From an uncultured Oscillibacter sp. (GTDB lineage Bacteria; Bacillota; Clostridia; Oscillospirales; Oscillospiraceae): a stretch of 6,429 nt of DNA. The notes beneath the pieces are model-generated. The model was not told the DNA's origin. It did not search any database and worked only from the letters and a program-made list of their open reading frames with translations. A program made the translations under genes and the position numbers. Positions 1 through 6,060 of the stretch are shown piece by piece. The stretch spans positions 1 through 6,429 of the forward strand of contig CAJTVF010000089.1 of assembly GCA_910579435.1 (NCBI GenBank). Reading direction: 5' to 3'. Position 1 is the first letter of the stretch. Every line of letters starts with the position of its first letter.

Positions 1-587
1 ACATAGATATGGCACTGCGCTTCCGGTGAGCGTTGGGAGAGCAGGCACAGGCTCAAGCTGAACTGATCGTCGTCGGCCACCAGCCGGCCCTTGATGGCGT
101 TGGATACCGCTTTCCACCCCTTGTTATCCGCGTCGTACACTTGCCGGGAATCCACATCGCAGTATTCGTCTATCACCAGCAGCGCTTGTTCCAACAGCGG
201 GAGTTTTCCATGCCGGCGCTCATGTTGGTCCAGCAGGCGGGAGATGGTGTCGGTCAACCACAGGGGCGGGGCGAACCGGCAGTGGGGCAGCAGGGTGTTC
301 AACTGGATATGGAGCCAGCCGAACTCGTTCACTTCCGTTTTCCCGGCAACGTCCAGCGGGGACAGTGCCGGCTTTTGGCCGACAGCGGGGGCCGGCGGCA
401 GGCAGCGCTCGCACAGCGCGCGCAGCTGTACTGTGCCCTGTTCCATACGGGCGGCGGTCTGTTCCAGCGCCTCCGCCATGTTTTGGGGACGGGAAGCTCC
501 AATCAGCGCGGCCGCCTGGCCGCTGGCTTGATAGGCCCCGTAGGTCAGGGCCTGGATCTGCTTGATTGTTTCTTTTGGACTTTGCAT
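1..587 (-). CDS. Mobile-element protein, DUF6100-like, with RusA-like C-terminal signature (3' end cut by window edge)
   Basis: The reading frame is open from an ATG at 587 to the left edge (195 codons, no stop seen). The start is supported by AGGAG at 596-600, 8 bases upstream. Residues 1-62 are Ala/Gln-rich and look helical; 63-85 form a Pro/Ala linker. A second domain starts near 'GWLHIQLNTLLP' (90-101). Within it, D152-A-D154-N155 is followed by D172-D173-D174-Q175. In E. coli RusA, as I remember it, the DLDN and DDAQ motifs hold the catalytic aspartates and are separated by the same number of residues. The RusA lysine after DxDN (K76) aligns with Trp158, with Lys159 next to it. From memory, proteins of this general design occur in clostridial conjugative elements as DUF6100; that name is tentative. 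A role in processing branched DNA is inference. It lies on the same strand as the transfer genes but is separated from virB4 by about 1 kb of opposite-strand cargo. No clear promoter of its own was found. Confidence 0.72.
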   Translation of the reverse strand, partial: MQSPKETIKQIQALTYGAYQASGQAAALIGASRPQNMAEALEQTAARMEQGTVQLRALCERCLPPAPAVGQKPALSPLDVAGKTEVNEFGWLHIQLNTLLPHCRFAPPLWLTDTISRLLDQHERRHGKLPLLEQALLVIDEYCDVDSRQVYDADNKGWKAVSNAIKGRLVADDDQFSLSLCLLSQRSPEAQCHIY

Positions 588-604
588 TATTTTCGCTCCT
601 TCGC

Positions 605-633
605 TTGTGTTTTTCGGGAAAATCGTTTACAAT
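605..633 (+). promoter_or_regulatory. Candidate sigma-A-type promoter for the MNT gene
   Basis: TACAAT at 628-633 is a good -10 match (5 of 6 to TATAAT). TTGTGT at 605-610 is a weak -35 with a 17-base spacer. It lies in the AT-richer gap between two divergent genes, about 38 bases before the ATG at 671. Only the -10 is convincing. Confidence 0.4.
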
Positions 634-645
634 AGAGTCAACGAT
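622..645. promoter_or_regulatory. Inverted repeat over the candidate -10, possible operator
   Basis: ATCGTT (622-627) and AACGAT (640-645) are perfect 6-base inverted arms with a 12-base centre (628-639). The centre begins with the candidate -10 TACAAT. A dimeric repressor bound here would block the plus-strand promoter. Arms this short can arise by chance, and no regulator is assigned. Confidence 0.25.
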
Positions 646-670
646 ACAGTACAGAATGGAGGGGGCCAAA

Positions 671-973
671 ATGTCGGAACATATCTACACCAGAGACGAG
701 ATCATCAGCGCGATCCTCCCCCTTTTGAAAAAATATCAAGCGGAGAGCGCAATACTGTTTGGTTCCTATGCCCGGCAGGAGGCCAACGCCCAATCTGATA
801 TTGATTTAGTTGTGATTGGCGGCCCTCGGTTTGATCCTACAGATGTTTTCTGCATAGCGGATGATCTGCACCGCCTGACAGGGAAGCAGGTGGATGTATA
901 CGAACGACGGGAGATCAATGCCGGAACGGAGTTTTACAACACCGTATTTTCAGAGGGGGTGCAGATCGCGTGA
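671..973 (+). CDS. MNT-type nucleotidyltransferase domain protein
   Basis: This 100-residue protein has the minimal nucleotidyltransferase (NTP_transf_2, PF01909) core. GSYAR (31-35) is followed by S42-D43-I-D45 in the pattern GSxAR...SDxD, and a third acidic residue D75 lies in 'VDVYERRE'. D43, D45 and D75 are the expected metal-binding triad. Length is normal for a stand-alone MNT protein. The family commonly acts as the antitoxin of HEPN/MNT modules by adding nucleotides to a HEPN ribonuclease toxin; some members have other substrates. The ATG at 671 is preferred because GGAGG (658-662) lies 8 bases upstream; the in-frame ATG at 656 overlaps that site. No intact HEPN partner follows: only a 15-codon stub overlaps the stop, so this is probably an orphaned half of a module. 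Base composition looks more AT-rich than in the transfer genes, which suits cargo. Confidence 0.85.
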   Translation: MSEHIYTRDEIISAILPLLKKYQAESAILFGSYARQEANAQSDIDLVVIGGPRFDPTDVFCIADDLHRLTGKQVDVYERREINAGTEFYNTVFSEGVQIA

Positions 974-1017
974 AGTACAGCGATGCACAGCGCCCCCAAT
1001 GCTCATATGGCCTATAA
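970..1017 (+). pseudogene. Vestige of a HepT/HEPN-like partner gene (first ~8 codons recognisable)
   Basis: A GTG at 970 overlaps the MNT stop as GTGA, the classic coupled arrangement of MNT and HEPN genes. The frame reads VKYSDAQRPQCSYGL and stops at 1015-1017. From memory, many clostridial HepT-like proteins begin with something like M-K-Y-S-D-x-x-R, so the first eight residues may be the true start and the rest the product of a deletion. At 15 codons it could also be chance. Confidence 0.35.
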
Positions 1018-1044
1018 ACGGCTGGCAACGAGAGGAGTGATTTT

Positions 1045-1611
1045 ATGCCGTTACCGAAAGAAAAATTCTATACTCTGGCCGATGCGCTGACGTGGGATGA
1101 GCAGGATCGGATCGAATTGATCCAGGGGTCTCCGGTCATGATGGCCCCTCCCTCCAGAGTGCACCAGAAAATTGTTTCCGAGCTCAACCGTCAGATTGGA
1201 AATTATCTTCAAGGGAAAAAATGCGAGGTTTATCCGGCGCCTTTTGCCGTCCGGCTGTTCGAGGAAAAGGACGACCGCCCGGAGAATGTGGATACGCTGG
1301 TGGAACCGGATATTTCGGTTATCTGCGATCCCTCCAAGCTGGACGACATTGGCTGCAAGGGCGCTCCCGATTTTATCATAGAGATCCTTTCCCCCTCTAC
1401 GAACCGGCACGATAAGCTGACGAAGTTCAACCTTTACCAGCGGGCCGGGGTGCGGGAATACTGGATCGTGGACCCGGTGAGCAAATCGGTGCAGGTTTTT
1501 GTGTTGGAGGATGGCCGCTACTCGGCAAAAGACTTTGGCTCGGCGGAGGAAAAGGTGCGGGTAAACGTATTGGAGGATTGCGAGATCGACCTGTCACAGG
1601 TGTTCTCCTGA
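1045..1611 (+). CDS. Uma2-family (DUF820) endonuclease-like protein
   Basis: This 188-residue protein matches the Uma2/DUF820 family (PF05685), which has a PD-(D/E)xK nuclease fold and is usually about 180-200 residues long. Landmarks in order are 'DRIELIQGSPVMMAPPS' (21-37), H40, 'VEPDISVI' (86-93, with P88-D89), 'IIEILSPST' (111-119, with E113), the K124/K127 segment, and 'YQRAGVREYWIVDP' (131-144). D89 and E113 are the likely metal ligands. The usual E-x-K is E-I-L here, as is common in this family, with lysine probably supplied downstream. Natural substrates of most Uma2 proteins are unknown; many are multicopy cargo of bacterial genomes and mobile elements. The ATG at 1045 has AGGAG at 1033-1037, 7 bases upstream. 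It follows the MNT gene by 71 bases on the same strand and probably shares its transcript, which ends at the hairpin just downstream. It is complete, with no frameshift. Confidence 0.9.
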   Translation: MPLPKEKFYTLADALTWDEQDRIELIQGSPVMMAPPSRVHQKIVSELNRQIGNYLQGKKCEVYPAPFAVRLFEEKDDRPENVDTLVEPDISVICDPSKLDDIGCKGAPDFIIEILSPSTNRHDKLTKFNLYQRAGVREYWIVDPVSKSVQVFVLEDGRYSAKDFGSAEEKVRVNVLEDCEIDLSQVFS

Positions 1612-1617
1612 ATCGTC

Positions 1618-1650
1618 AGAGGGCGGGGATGCTCCCCGCCCTCTTCTTTT
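1618..1650 (+). terminator. Intrinsic terminator of the plus-strand cargo transcript
   Basis: A perfect 12-base-pair stem (1618-1629 with 1633-1644, core GAGGGCGGGG / CCCCGCCCTC) closes a 3-base loop (or 11 pairs with a 5-base loop). The plus strand continues with TTCTTTT (1644-1650). It starts 7 bases after the Uma2 stop. The T-tract overlaps the minus-strand virB4 stop at 1649-1651. On the minus strand no T-run follows the stem, so it probably works in one direction only. Confidence 0.88.
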
Positions 1651-4234
1651 ACCCATCCTGTTTCAATCTTGCCCGCAGATCGGTGGGAGAAGTGGTAATG
1701 GCCTCGTACTCCCTGGGGGAGACATGGATCGCAATGGGCACATGGTTGTGCCCGATGCACAGCAGCCCCTCGCCCCGGCGGAATCGGGTAATCATCCGGG
1801 TCTCCTCCTCTGTGAGATTCAGCTTTTCCTGGACCAGGCGGGCCTCCTGTTCCTCCATCTGCATGATGAACTTGACCCGGCAGCTATCTAAAATGCCTTT
1901 GCCATACTTGCCGCCGTCCAGCGCCATCATATCGGCCATGCCCTGAGAGGTGACGCCGGCGATGCCGCCCTGGGAGCGGATCAGCTTGACCATCTGCATG
2001 GTGTAGTCGGCCGCCAGGGGATTGGAGTTGGCCCCCAGCAGCTTCCACAGCTCATCGGAGAGCAGCGCCGTACCCACATCGCCGTTCTGCACGATGACGT
2101 CGGTTGCAAAGCCGGTGGCGGCGTAGACGGCGGCCAGCTGTAGATCGTCGGAAAGGCCGGTCAGGTCAATGACGATATAGGGATTGTCGGTATCCACGTT
2201 GGTCCGCCCGCCCATGGATGTGGCGGAGCCGGACACATAGCGGGTGAGCACCACCGCCAAGTGCTTTGTCTCCGGCTTTTCCATCAGCACGTCATACCAG
2301 TCCTTGATAACCGGGGTCTCCTTCAGCGTAACGCCGTCCTCCAAAAACAGGCTGGCATTGTCAAAGGTGATCCCGAAGCGCCCGTAGCACTCGATCAGGG
2401 AGGCGTCAATATAGCTCCGGTCCTCCTCGGTAAGGCCCCGCTTTTGCAGGGAGTACCAGACCGAGAGCCAGGACACCTTTTCCGCCAGCAGGGATTCCCG
2501 GCGTATTACTCCGGTGCGTGCGCTGTAGGCGTTGGCGCCCAGCCGCCGGATCTCCATCAGGCCGATGCAGTCCGGGGAGGACGGCCCCAGCTTGATAAAC
2601 TGGCCGCCTACCGCCTCGCAGAGCGGGCGGTACTCGTGGCCTTTTTCCGGCACGACGCAGATAATCTTCCGGCCCTGTTCCCGCAGGCGCTTGGCGATGC
2701 ACTGGAGCATGGTGGATTTGCCCGCGCCGCTGGAGCCGAAGGCGGCGAAGTTGCCGTTGGTGTACTTGTAGTCGTCAAAGAAGTCCATAAATGCCGGGGA
2801 GCGGTTGTAGAGATTCAGCCCCAGGAAGATGCCGCCCGCATCGCTCAACTCGTAGGACGCGAAGGGAAACGCCCCGGCAACCCCCTGTGTCAGGGCGTTG
2901 CGGCGGCTTTTCCGCTCAATATCCGGGTCGGTCATCAGCAGGGGCAGAAAGGATAAAAACGCCTGCTCATGCTTAAACTCGCACCGCTTTGCCAGCATAT
3001 CCGACGCCACGCACAGCGTTTCCACTGAGGCGAGGCGCTGCTCCAGCGTGTCGGGATTGTCCGCCACCACCTCGATCAGGGTGTGCATATAGTAGAAGTC
3101 CTCGCCCTCCCGGTTCATCCCCTCCTTCAGGTAGGTTCCGGCATAGATGGCGTCCCCCAGTTCCTCAAAGTCCTGTCGGGTATCTCCCACATCCCGCATC
3201 CGGGAGCGGTTGACCATAGTGGTCTGGGAAATGGAACTGACCGTCTTTTCCCTGGGCTGCCGGCGCAGCTGGAAGCTGAGGCTGACGCCCTCGCCGGCCT
3301 CGATCAGCGGCGTCAGCCAGCCCTTGCCCACCACTGTGGCATAGCCGTAGCCGGCGATGTAGAGGTAGGCGTGGTAGACCCCATCCAGCAGCAGATAGTC
3401 GGGGGAGTGGCTGTCAATGGAGGAGGGGGAGATCAGGTCGGGAATGGTTGTGGCTCCGGCCTCCAGAAGATTGACGCCGGGCGCCTGCTTTTTCCCGAAC
3501 CGTTTTTTTCGCTGCTTTCCCGGCGCGGCGGCGGGGGCGCTCATTTTCCGCAACGCGGTTTCGTCATAGACGCCATGCACCATGCCCAGCATATCGAAAG
3601 CGCCCTCCGGCAGCCGGATATGCTGGGAGGTATGCTTGTTGACAAGCTGGTACAGCAGTTCCAGGATGGCGTTGTCTGCGTATTCCGGCTCCAGCACCGT
3701 CACGCCGCAGCGGTCCAGATACCGCCGGGCCACCTCCGCCTTTTCATTGAGCAGAGCTGCAATGGCTCCGGGCGTATTGTCCGCCGCCTTCATGCTGGGG
3801 TCATAGGAGAAGGAGAGGAAAAAGCGGTGGGTAATGGCCTCCCGCTCCACCAGCTGGGGCACATAGGACATACTCTCCTCGATCATCTCCCGGCACCGCT
3901 CATTCCCCTCCCGCTCCAGCGCGGCGCGCAGCATCTTCATGTAGCTGTTCAGATCAAACTTCTGGGTGAGCACGTTGATCTGCAAGTTGGCAGGCGCGAT
4001 TTTCAGGTAGGCGGCCAGATCCGCGATGGCGGAGCCTTTTTCCATTTCGGACATTGTGTAAAAGTTCACCGGCAGCAGTTCCATGATTTTAATAAACCGC
4101 TTGTCCCGGGTAAGGACCACGCCTTGCAGAATATCCTTGACAGGCAGCCACGCCTGGATACTCCCGGCATAGGCCCCGCCCCGGTCACTGACGCCGGTTA
4201 CGCCGCCGCCGAAGATAAGTTCTTTCAAATTCAT
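1649..4234 (-). CDS. VirB4-like conjugal transfer ATPase (CD1110-type)
   Basis: This 861-residue protein matches the size and layout of VirB4-like ATPases of clostridial conjugative elements. VirB4 powers assembly and substrate passage of the type IV secretion channel at the inner face of the membrane. The N-terminal half (about 28-480) is the VirB4/CagE-type domain, starting around 'WLPVKDILQGVVLTRDKRF'. A basic Ala/Pro/Lys linker lies at 232-252. The C-terminal ATPase has Walker A GSSGAGKST (500-508, K506), the conserved 'YIVIDLTGL' strand (686-694) and a Walker B 'ALLSDELWKLL' (723-733, D727-E728). The following 'IRSQGGIAGVTSQG' (752-765) fits the usual glutamine-containing sensor strand. 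The ATG at 4234 has AGGAGAGG at 4244-4251, 9 bases upstream. The first 50 bases also encode the C-terminus of the PrgI protein in another frame. The stop lies inside the T-tract of the convergent cargo terminator. The frame is intact, so the element's transfer ATPase looks functional. CD1110-type is my best subfamily label from memory. Confidence 0.93.
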   Translation of the reverse strand: MNLKELIFGGGVTGVSDRGGAYAGSIQAWLPVKDILQGVVLTRDKRFIKIMELLPVNFYTMSEMEKGSAIADLAAYLKIAPANLQINVLTQKFDLNSYMKMLRAALEREGNERCREMIEESMSYVPQLVEREAITHRFFLSFSYDPSMKAADNTPGAIAALLNEKAEVARRYLDRCGVTVLEPEYADNAILELLYQLVNKHTSQHIRLPEGAFDMLGMVHGVYDETALRKMSAPAAAPGKQRKKRFGKKQAPGVNLLEAGATTIPDLISPSSIDSHSPDYLLLDGVYHAYLYIAGYGYATVVGKGWLTPLIEAGEGVSLSFQLRRQPREKTVSSISQTTMVNRSRMRDVGDTRQDFEELGDAIYAGTYLKEGMNREGEDFYYMHTLIEVVADNPDTLEQRLASVETLCVASDMLAKRCEFKHEQAFLSFLPLLMTDPDIERKSRRNALTQGVAGAFPFASYELSDAGGIFLGLNLYNRSPAFMDFFDDYKYTNGNFAAFGSSGAGKSTMLQCIAKRLREQGRKIICVVPEKGHEYRPLCEAVGGQFIKLGPSSPDCIGLMEIRRLGANAYSARTGVIRRESLLAEKVSWLSVWYSLQKRGLTEEDRSYIDASLIECYGRFGITFDNASLFLEDGVTLKETPVIKDWYDVLMEKPETKHLAVVLTRYVSGSATSMGGRTNVDTDNPYIVIDLTGLSDDLQLAAVYAATGFATDVIVQNGDVGTALLSDELWKLLGANSNPLAADYTMQMVKLIRSQGGIAGVTSQGMADMMALDGGKYGKGILDSCRVKFIMQMEEQEARLVQEKLNLTEEETRMITRFRRGEGLLCIGHNHVPIAIHVSPREYEAITTSPTDLRARLKQDG

Positions 4235-4538
4235 GTTCGTTTACCTCTCCTCGATAAGTCATCACGCGCCTGTGCCGGCGCCAGGTCCACCAGGTCCGTA
4301 AATAGCGTGTCAGGCTGTCGTCCTTCAGGCCGATCAGGGCAAAGCCCACAGCAGGCACCAGCAAAAACAGCGACACAATGATCTTCCAAGTAAGCTCCAG
4401 CGGCAGAAAGGCCGCGCAGAAGCATAGGATCGGAAGTCCCACCAGTACCGCTTCAATGGTGTTGCGGATTTCAAACAGGCCGAACAGCTTTCCCGCATCA
4501 GTATAGTTGGCGGGAATGTAATAGGTTTCAGAGTCCAT
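4185..4538 (-). CDS. prgI: PrgI-family conjugation membrane protein (VirB3-like position)
   Basis: This is a small basic membrane protein of 117 residues. The N-terminus 'YYIPANYTD' is followed by two hydrophobic segments (about 28-46 and 51-71) and a cytoplasmic tail rich in Arg and Trp ('TRYLRTWWTWRRHRR', 77-91), ending RRRRNRRQ. PrgI-family proteins have this two-helix plan, sit directly before virB4 in Gram-positive conjugation operons and are thought to hold the place of VirB3 in the inner-membrane complex. An ATG at 4544 is also in frame (two more residues, M-T). I prefer 4538 because GGGAG (4545-4549) is 6 bases from it but touches the other ATG. The start overlaps the upstream HTH gene by 11 bases and the end overlaps virB4 by 50 bases, implying coupled translation. 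Confidence 0.87.
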   Translation of the reverse strand: MDSETYYIPANYTDAGKLFGLFEIRNTIEAVLVGLPILCFCAAFLPLELTWKIIVSLFLLVPAVGFALIGLKDDSLTRYLRTWWTWRRHRRVMTYRGEVNEHEFERTYLRRRRNRRQ

Positions 4539-4803
4539 AGTCATCTCCCTCTACGGTTTGAAACAGGCCGCCGCACTGTGCCAGTTCCCGTTCCAAGGCA
4601 TCCAACTGTGTGCGGCGGCATTCAATGATAAGGGTAAAAGCGTTGCGAAGCAGTTTTTCATGGGCGGGGGTCTGGCGTTCCCGTTCCAGCTCTATTTTGT
4701 TAATGAGCTGTATGGAGACGCCCGCCGCTTGCGCCAGTTCGGAGAGCGGTATCCTATACCGCAGGCGCAGCCTCCTCGCCCGGCAGGGGGTGTAGTTCAG
4801 CAT
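4528..4803 (-). CDS. Small XRE-type helix-turn-helix protein within the transfer operon
   Basis: This 91-residue protein has a Cro/C1-type HTH at about residues 9-45. 'LSELAQAAGVSIQLINKIEL' (20-39) matches the recognition pattern of helix 2, turn, helix 3 and the following 'IE' position. The rest (about 52-78) is a Leu/Glu/Arg helix that could mediate dimerisation. It likely binds DNA; the target is unknown. The ATG at 4803 is chosen because AGAAGG (4812-4817) is 8 bases upstream. A GTG at 4812 would add three residues but would overlap the ribosome site. The gene begins 12 bases after the peptidase stop, and its own ribosome site overlaps that stop. It overlaps the PrgI start by 11 bases. 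Being buried between structural transfer genes, it may feed back on operon expression, but the sequence does not show which operator it uses. Confidence 0.83.
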   Translation of the reverse strand: MLNYTPCRARRLRLRYRIPLSELAQAAGVSIQLINKIELERERQTPAHEKLLRNAFTLIIECRRTQLDALERELAQCGGLFQTVEGDDYGL

Positions 4804-4818
4804 AGCGGCCACCTTCTA
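4804..4818 (-). promoter_or_regulatory. Ribosome binding site of the HTH gene, overlapping the peptidase stop
   Basis: On the minus strand AGAAGGTGG spans 4817-4809. It begins on the last two bases of the peptidase stop codon (TAG, 4818-4816). It fixes the HTH start at 4803 and suggests reinitiation by ribosomes ending the peptidase gene. Confidence 0.6.
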
Positions 4819-6060
4819 AGCGGAAAAGACCCAGAAGGGACCGCCGGAGCCGGCCTTCCGGCTGGCCTCATTGGTGATGATGCCCAAGGCCCACTCCTGA
4901 TTGCTTCGCTTCACGCTGGCTGGATCGGCCACCAGAATATTGCCATCCTCGGTGACGCCCCGCAGAACGATAAAATGGCCGCCGCTGGTAAAGTGGCCCT
5001 TTGCCATGATCGCGATGACCAGCTTTCCCTCTTGCAGCGCCTCTACCAGCTTTTTGCTGTCGTTCCCAATGCCTGTAACGGTCAGGCCATAATGCTCGCC
5101 GCCGTTCGGCATCAGGCTGTGATAGCTTCCATTCCCCTCGCAGCGGTAGCCGTTCTCCACCGACCACTGGGCCACGTCATAGGGCGTGACCTGGTGATCG
5201 GTGAGGGACGCCACGACAATAGCCAGGGCGGTGGGGCCGCAGCCGGCCGCGCCGATGGTGCCGCTTTTCCCATACATCTTATTTCCCCAGCGGGAATCGG
5301 TCTGATTGTAGTAGACGACAGGGGTTTCCGCATTGGAAAATACAATGTCCCCGTAGTCTGTATTGTAGTAGCCATCCCCGTCGCTGTCGCCCAGCGTGAC
5401 ATTCTGATCCTCCGCCAATGTGGAGTACAGCAGAGCCGCCCAGTCCTTTTCCTCCTGGGAAAAGCCCAGCCGGTCCATATACGCCTCCGGGGTCAGATCC
5501 CAGACGGAGATGTTCAGGATGCGGTCTGTGATGGAAGCGGAGTAGTCCAGCTTGTCATAGAGCAGGGCCTCCACCGCCGGTTCGTCCATGGTGTAGAGGT
5601 CCTGTTTATACCGGACGGAGCCGATGGCCACCAGCCAATACTGGTTGACGTTGCCCAATGCGTTTTCTACAGTGTAATCATCGTAGTCCGCCGCGCCGTC
5701 CGTCCAGAAGTTCGGGAGGATGCTGTCGATCAGACGGTCAATGAGGGATTGGTTTTTGCTGTTGATATTTTGGTAGATCGCGTCCAGCTCATAGGCCGAC
5801 GCGGTGAAGTCCACAATATCCGGCGCACTGGCGCTGTCATAGCCGAATACGATATTCGGCAGCGCGGTGAAAATCAGCAGCGGAGCCAGAATGATAACAA
5901 ATAGGAGAATCACCGCCGCCTTCACGATTTCGGGGAAAAAAGACTTTACCGCTTCGGCGGCAGCGCCGTAAATGCCGCCATATGACGCCCCGCGCGCAAT
6001 ATTGGCGGCAGCAGCCGCGGCCCGGGCCGCTTTTTGCCCTGTGTTGGATTGGCTATCCAA
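4816..6060 (-). CDS. Membrane-anchored C39-like cysteine peptidase (CD1108-like conjugation hydrolase)
   Basis: This 414-residue protein has a short cytoplasmic Ala-rich start, one membrane helix (about 46-72, 'VKAAVILLFVIILAPLLIF') and no cleavage site seen, so it is probably anchored with its bulk outside the membrane. Residues 80-220 form a helical region like that of CD1108-type mobile-element proteins. Residues 248-410 match the Peptidase_C39_2 fold (PF13529): 'YYNQTDSRWGNKMYG' with oxyanion Q253, 'GAAGCGPTALA' with catalytic C274, 'GGHFIVLRG' with H362 and 'VADP' with D379, so the active site is complete. In conjugation operons a wall-active enzyme normally fills the VirB1-like role, locally opening peptidoglycan; C39 relatives cleave peptide bonds, so crosslink or protein cleavage are both possible. 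D225-x-D227-x-D229-G just before the peptidase looks like a calcium loop. The TTG at 6060 is chosen because AAAGGAGGG lies 7 bases upstream. It overlaps the upstream gene by 8 bases. Confidence 0.86.
   Translation of the reverse strand: MDSQSNTGQKAARAAAAAANIARGASYGGIYGAAAEAVKSFFPEIVKAAVILLFVIILAPLLIFTALPNIVFGYDSASAPDIVDFTASAYELDAIYQNINSKNQSLIDRLIDSILPNFWTDGAADYDDYTVENALGNVNQYWLVAIGSVRYKQDLYTMDEPAVEALLYDKLDYSASITDRILNISVWDLTPEAYMDRLGFSQEEKDWAALLYSTLAEDQNVTLGDSDGDGYYNTDYGDIVFSNAETPVVYYNQTDSRWGNKMYGKSGTIGAAGCGPTALAIVVASLTDHQVTPYDVAQWSVENGYRCEGNGSYHSLMPNGGEHYGLTVTGIGNDSKKLVEALQEGKLVIAIMAKGHFTSGGHFIVLRGVTEDGNILVADPASVKRSNQEWALGIITNEASRKAGSGGPFWVFSA

Noticed and set aside
33..635. Plus-strand open frame of 200 codons opposite the left-edge gene
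   Set aside because: It is antisense to the DUF6100-like gene, has no ribosome site and no recognisable domain. The minus-strand frame has a good start site and a recognisable motif.
220..669. Minus-strand frame of 149 codons overlapping the left-edge gene
   Set aside because: It begins upstream in the intergenic gap without a ribosome site and its protein is Arg/Pro-rich with no domain. The frame starting at 587 explains the region better.
1618..1650. Terminator acting also on the virB4 transcript
   Set aside because: On the minus strand the stem is followed by TGACGATTC, with no T-run, so intrinsic termination in that direction is not supported.
3083..4381. Plus-strand open frame of 432 codons opposite virB4
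   Set aside because: It is a long antisense shadow caused by GC-rich codon use. The product is rich in His, Gln and Gly without domain structure, and it crosses two well-supported genes.
4558..5904. Plus-strand open frame of 448 codons opposite the HTH and peptidase genes
   Set aside because: Same reason: it mirrors two recognisable proteins with intact motifs and has no credible start signal.
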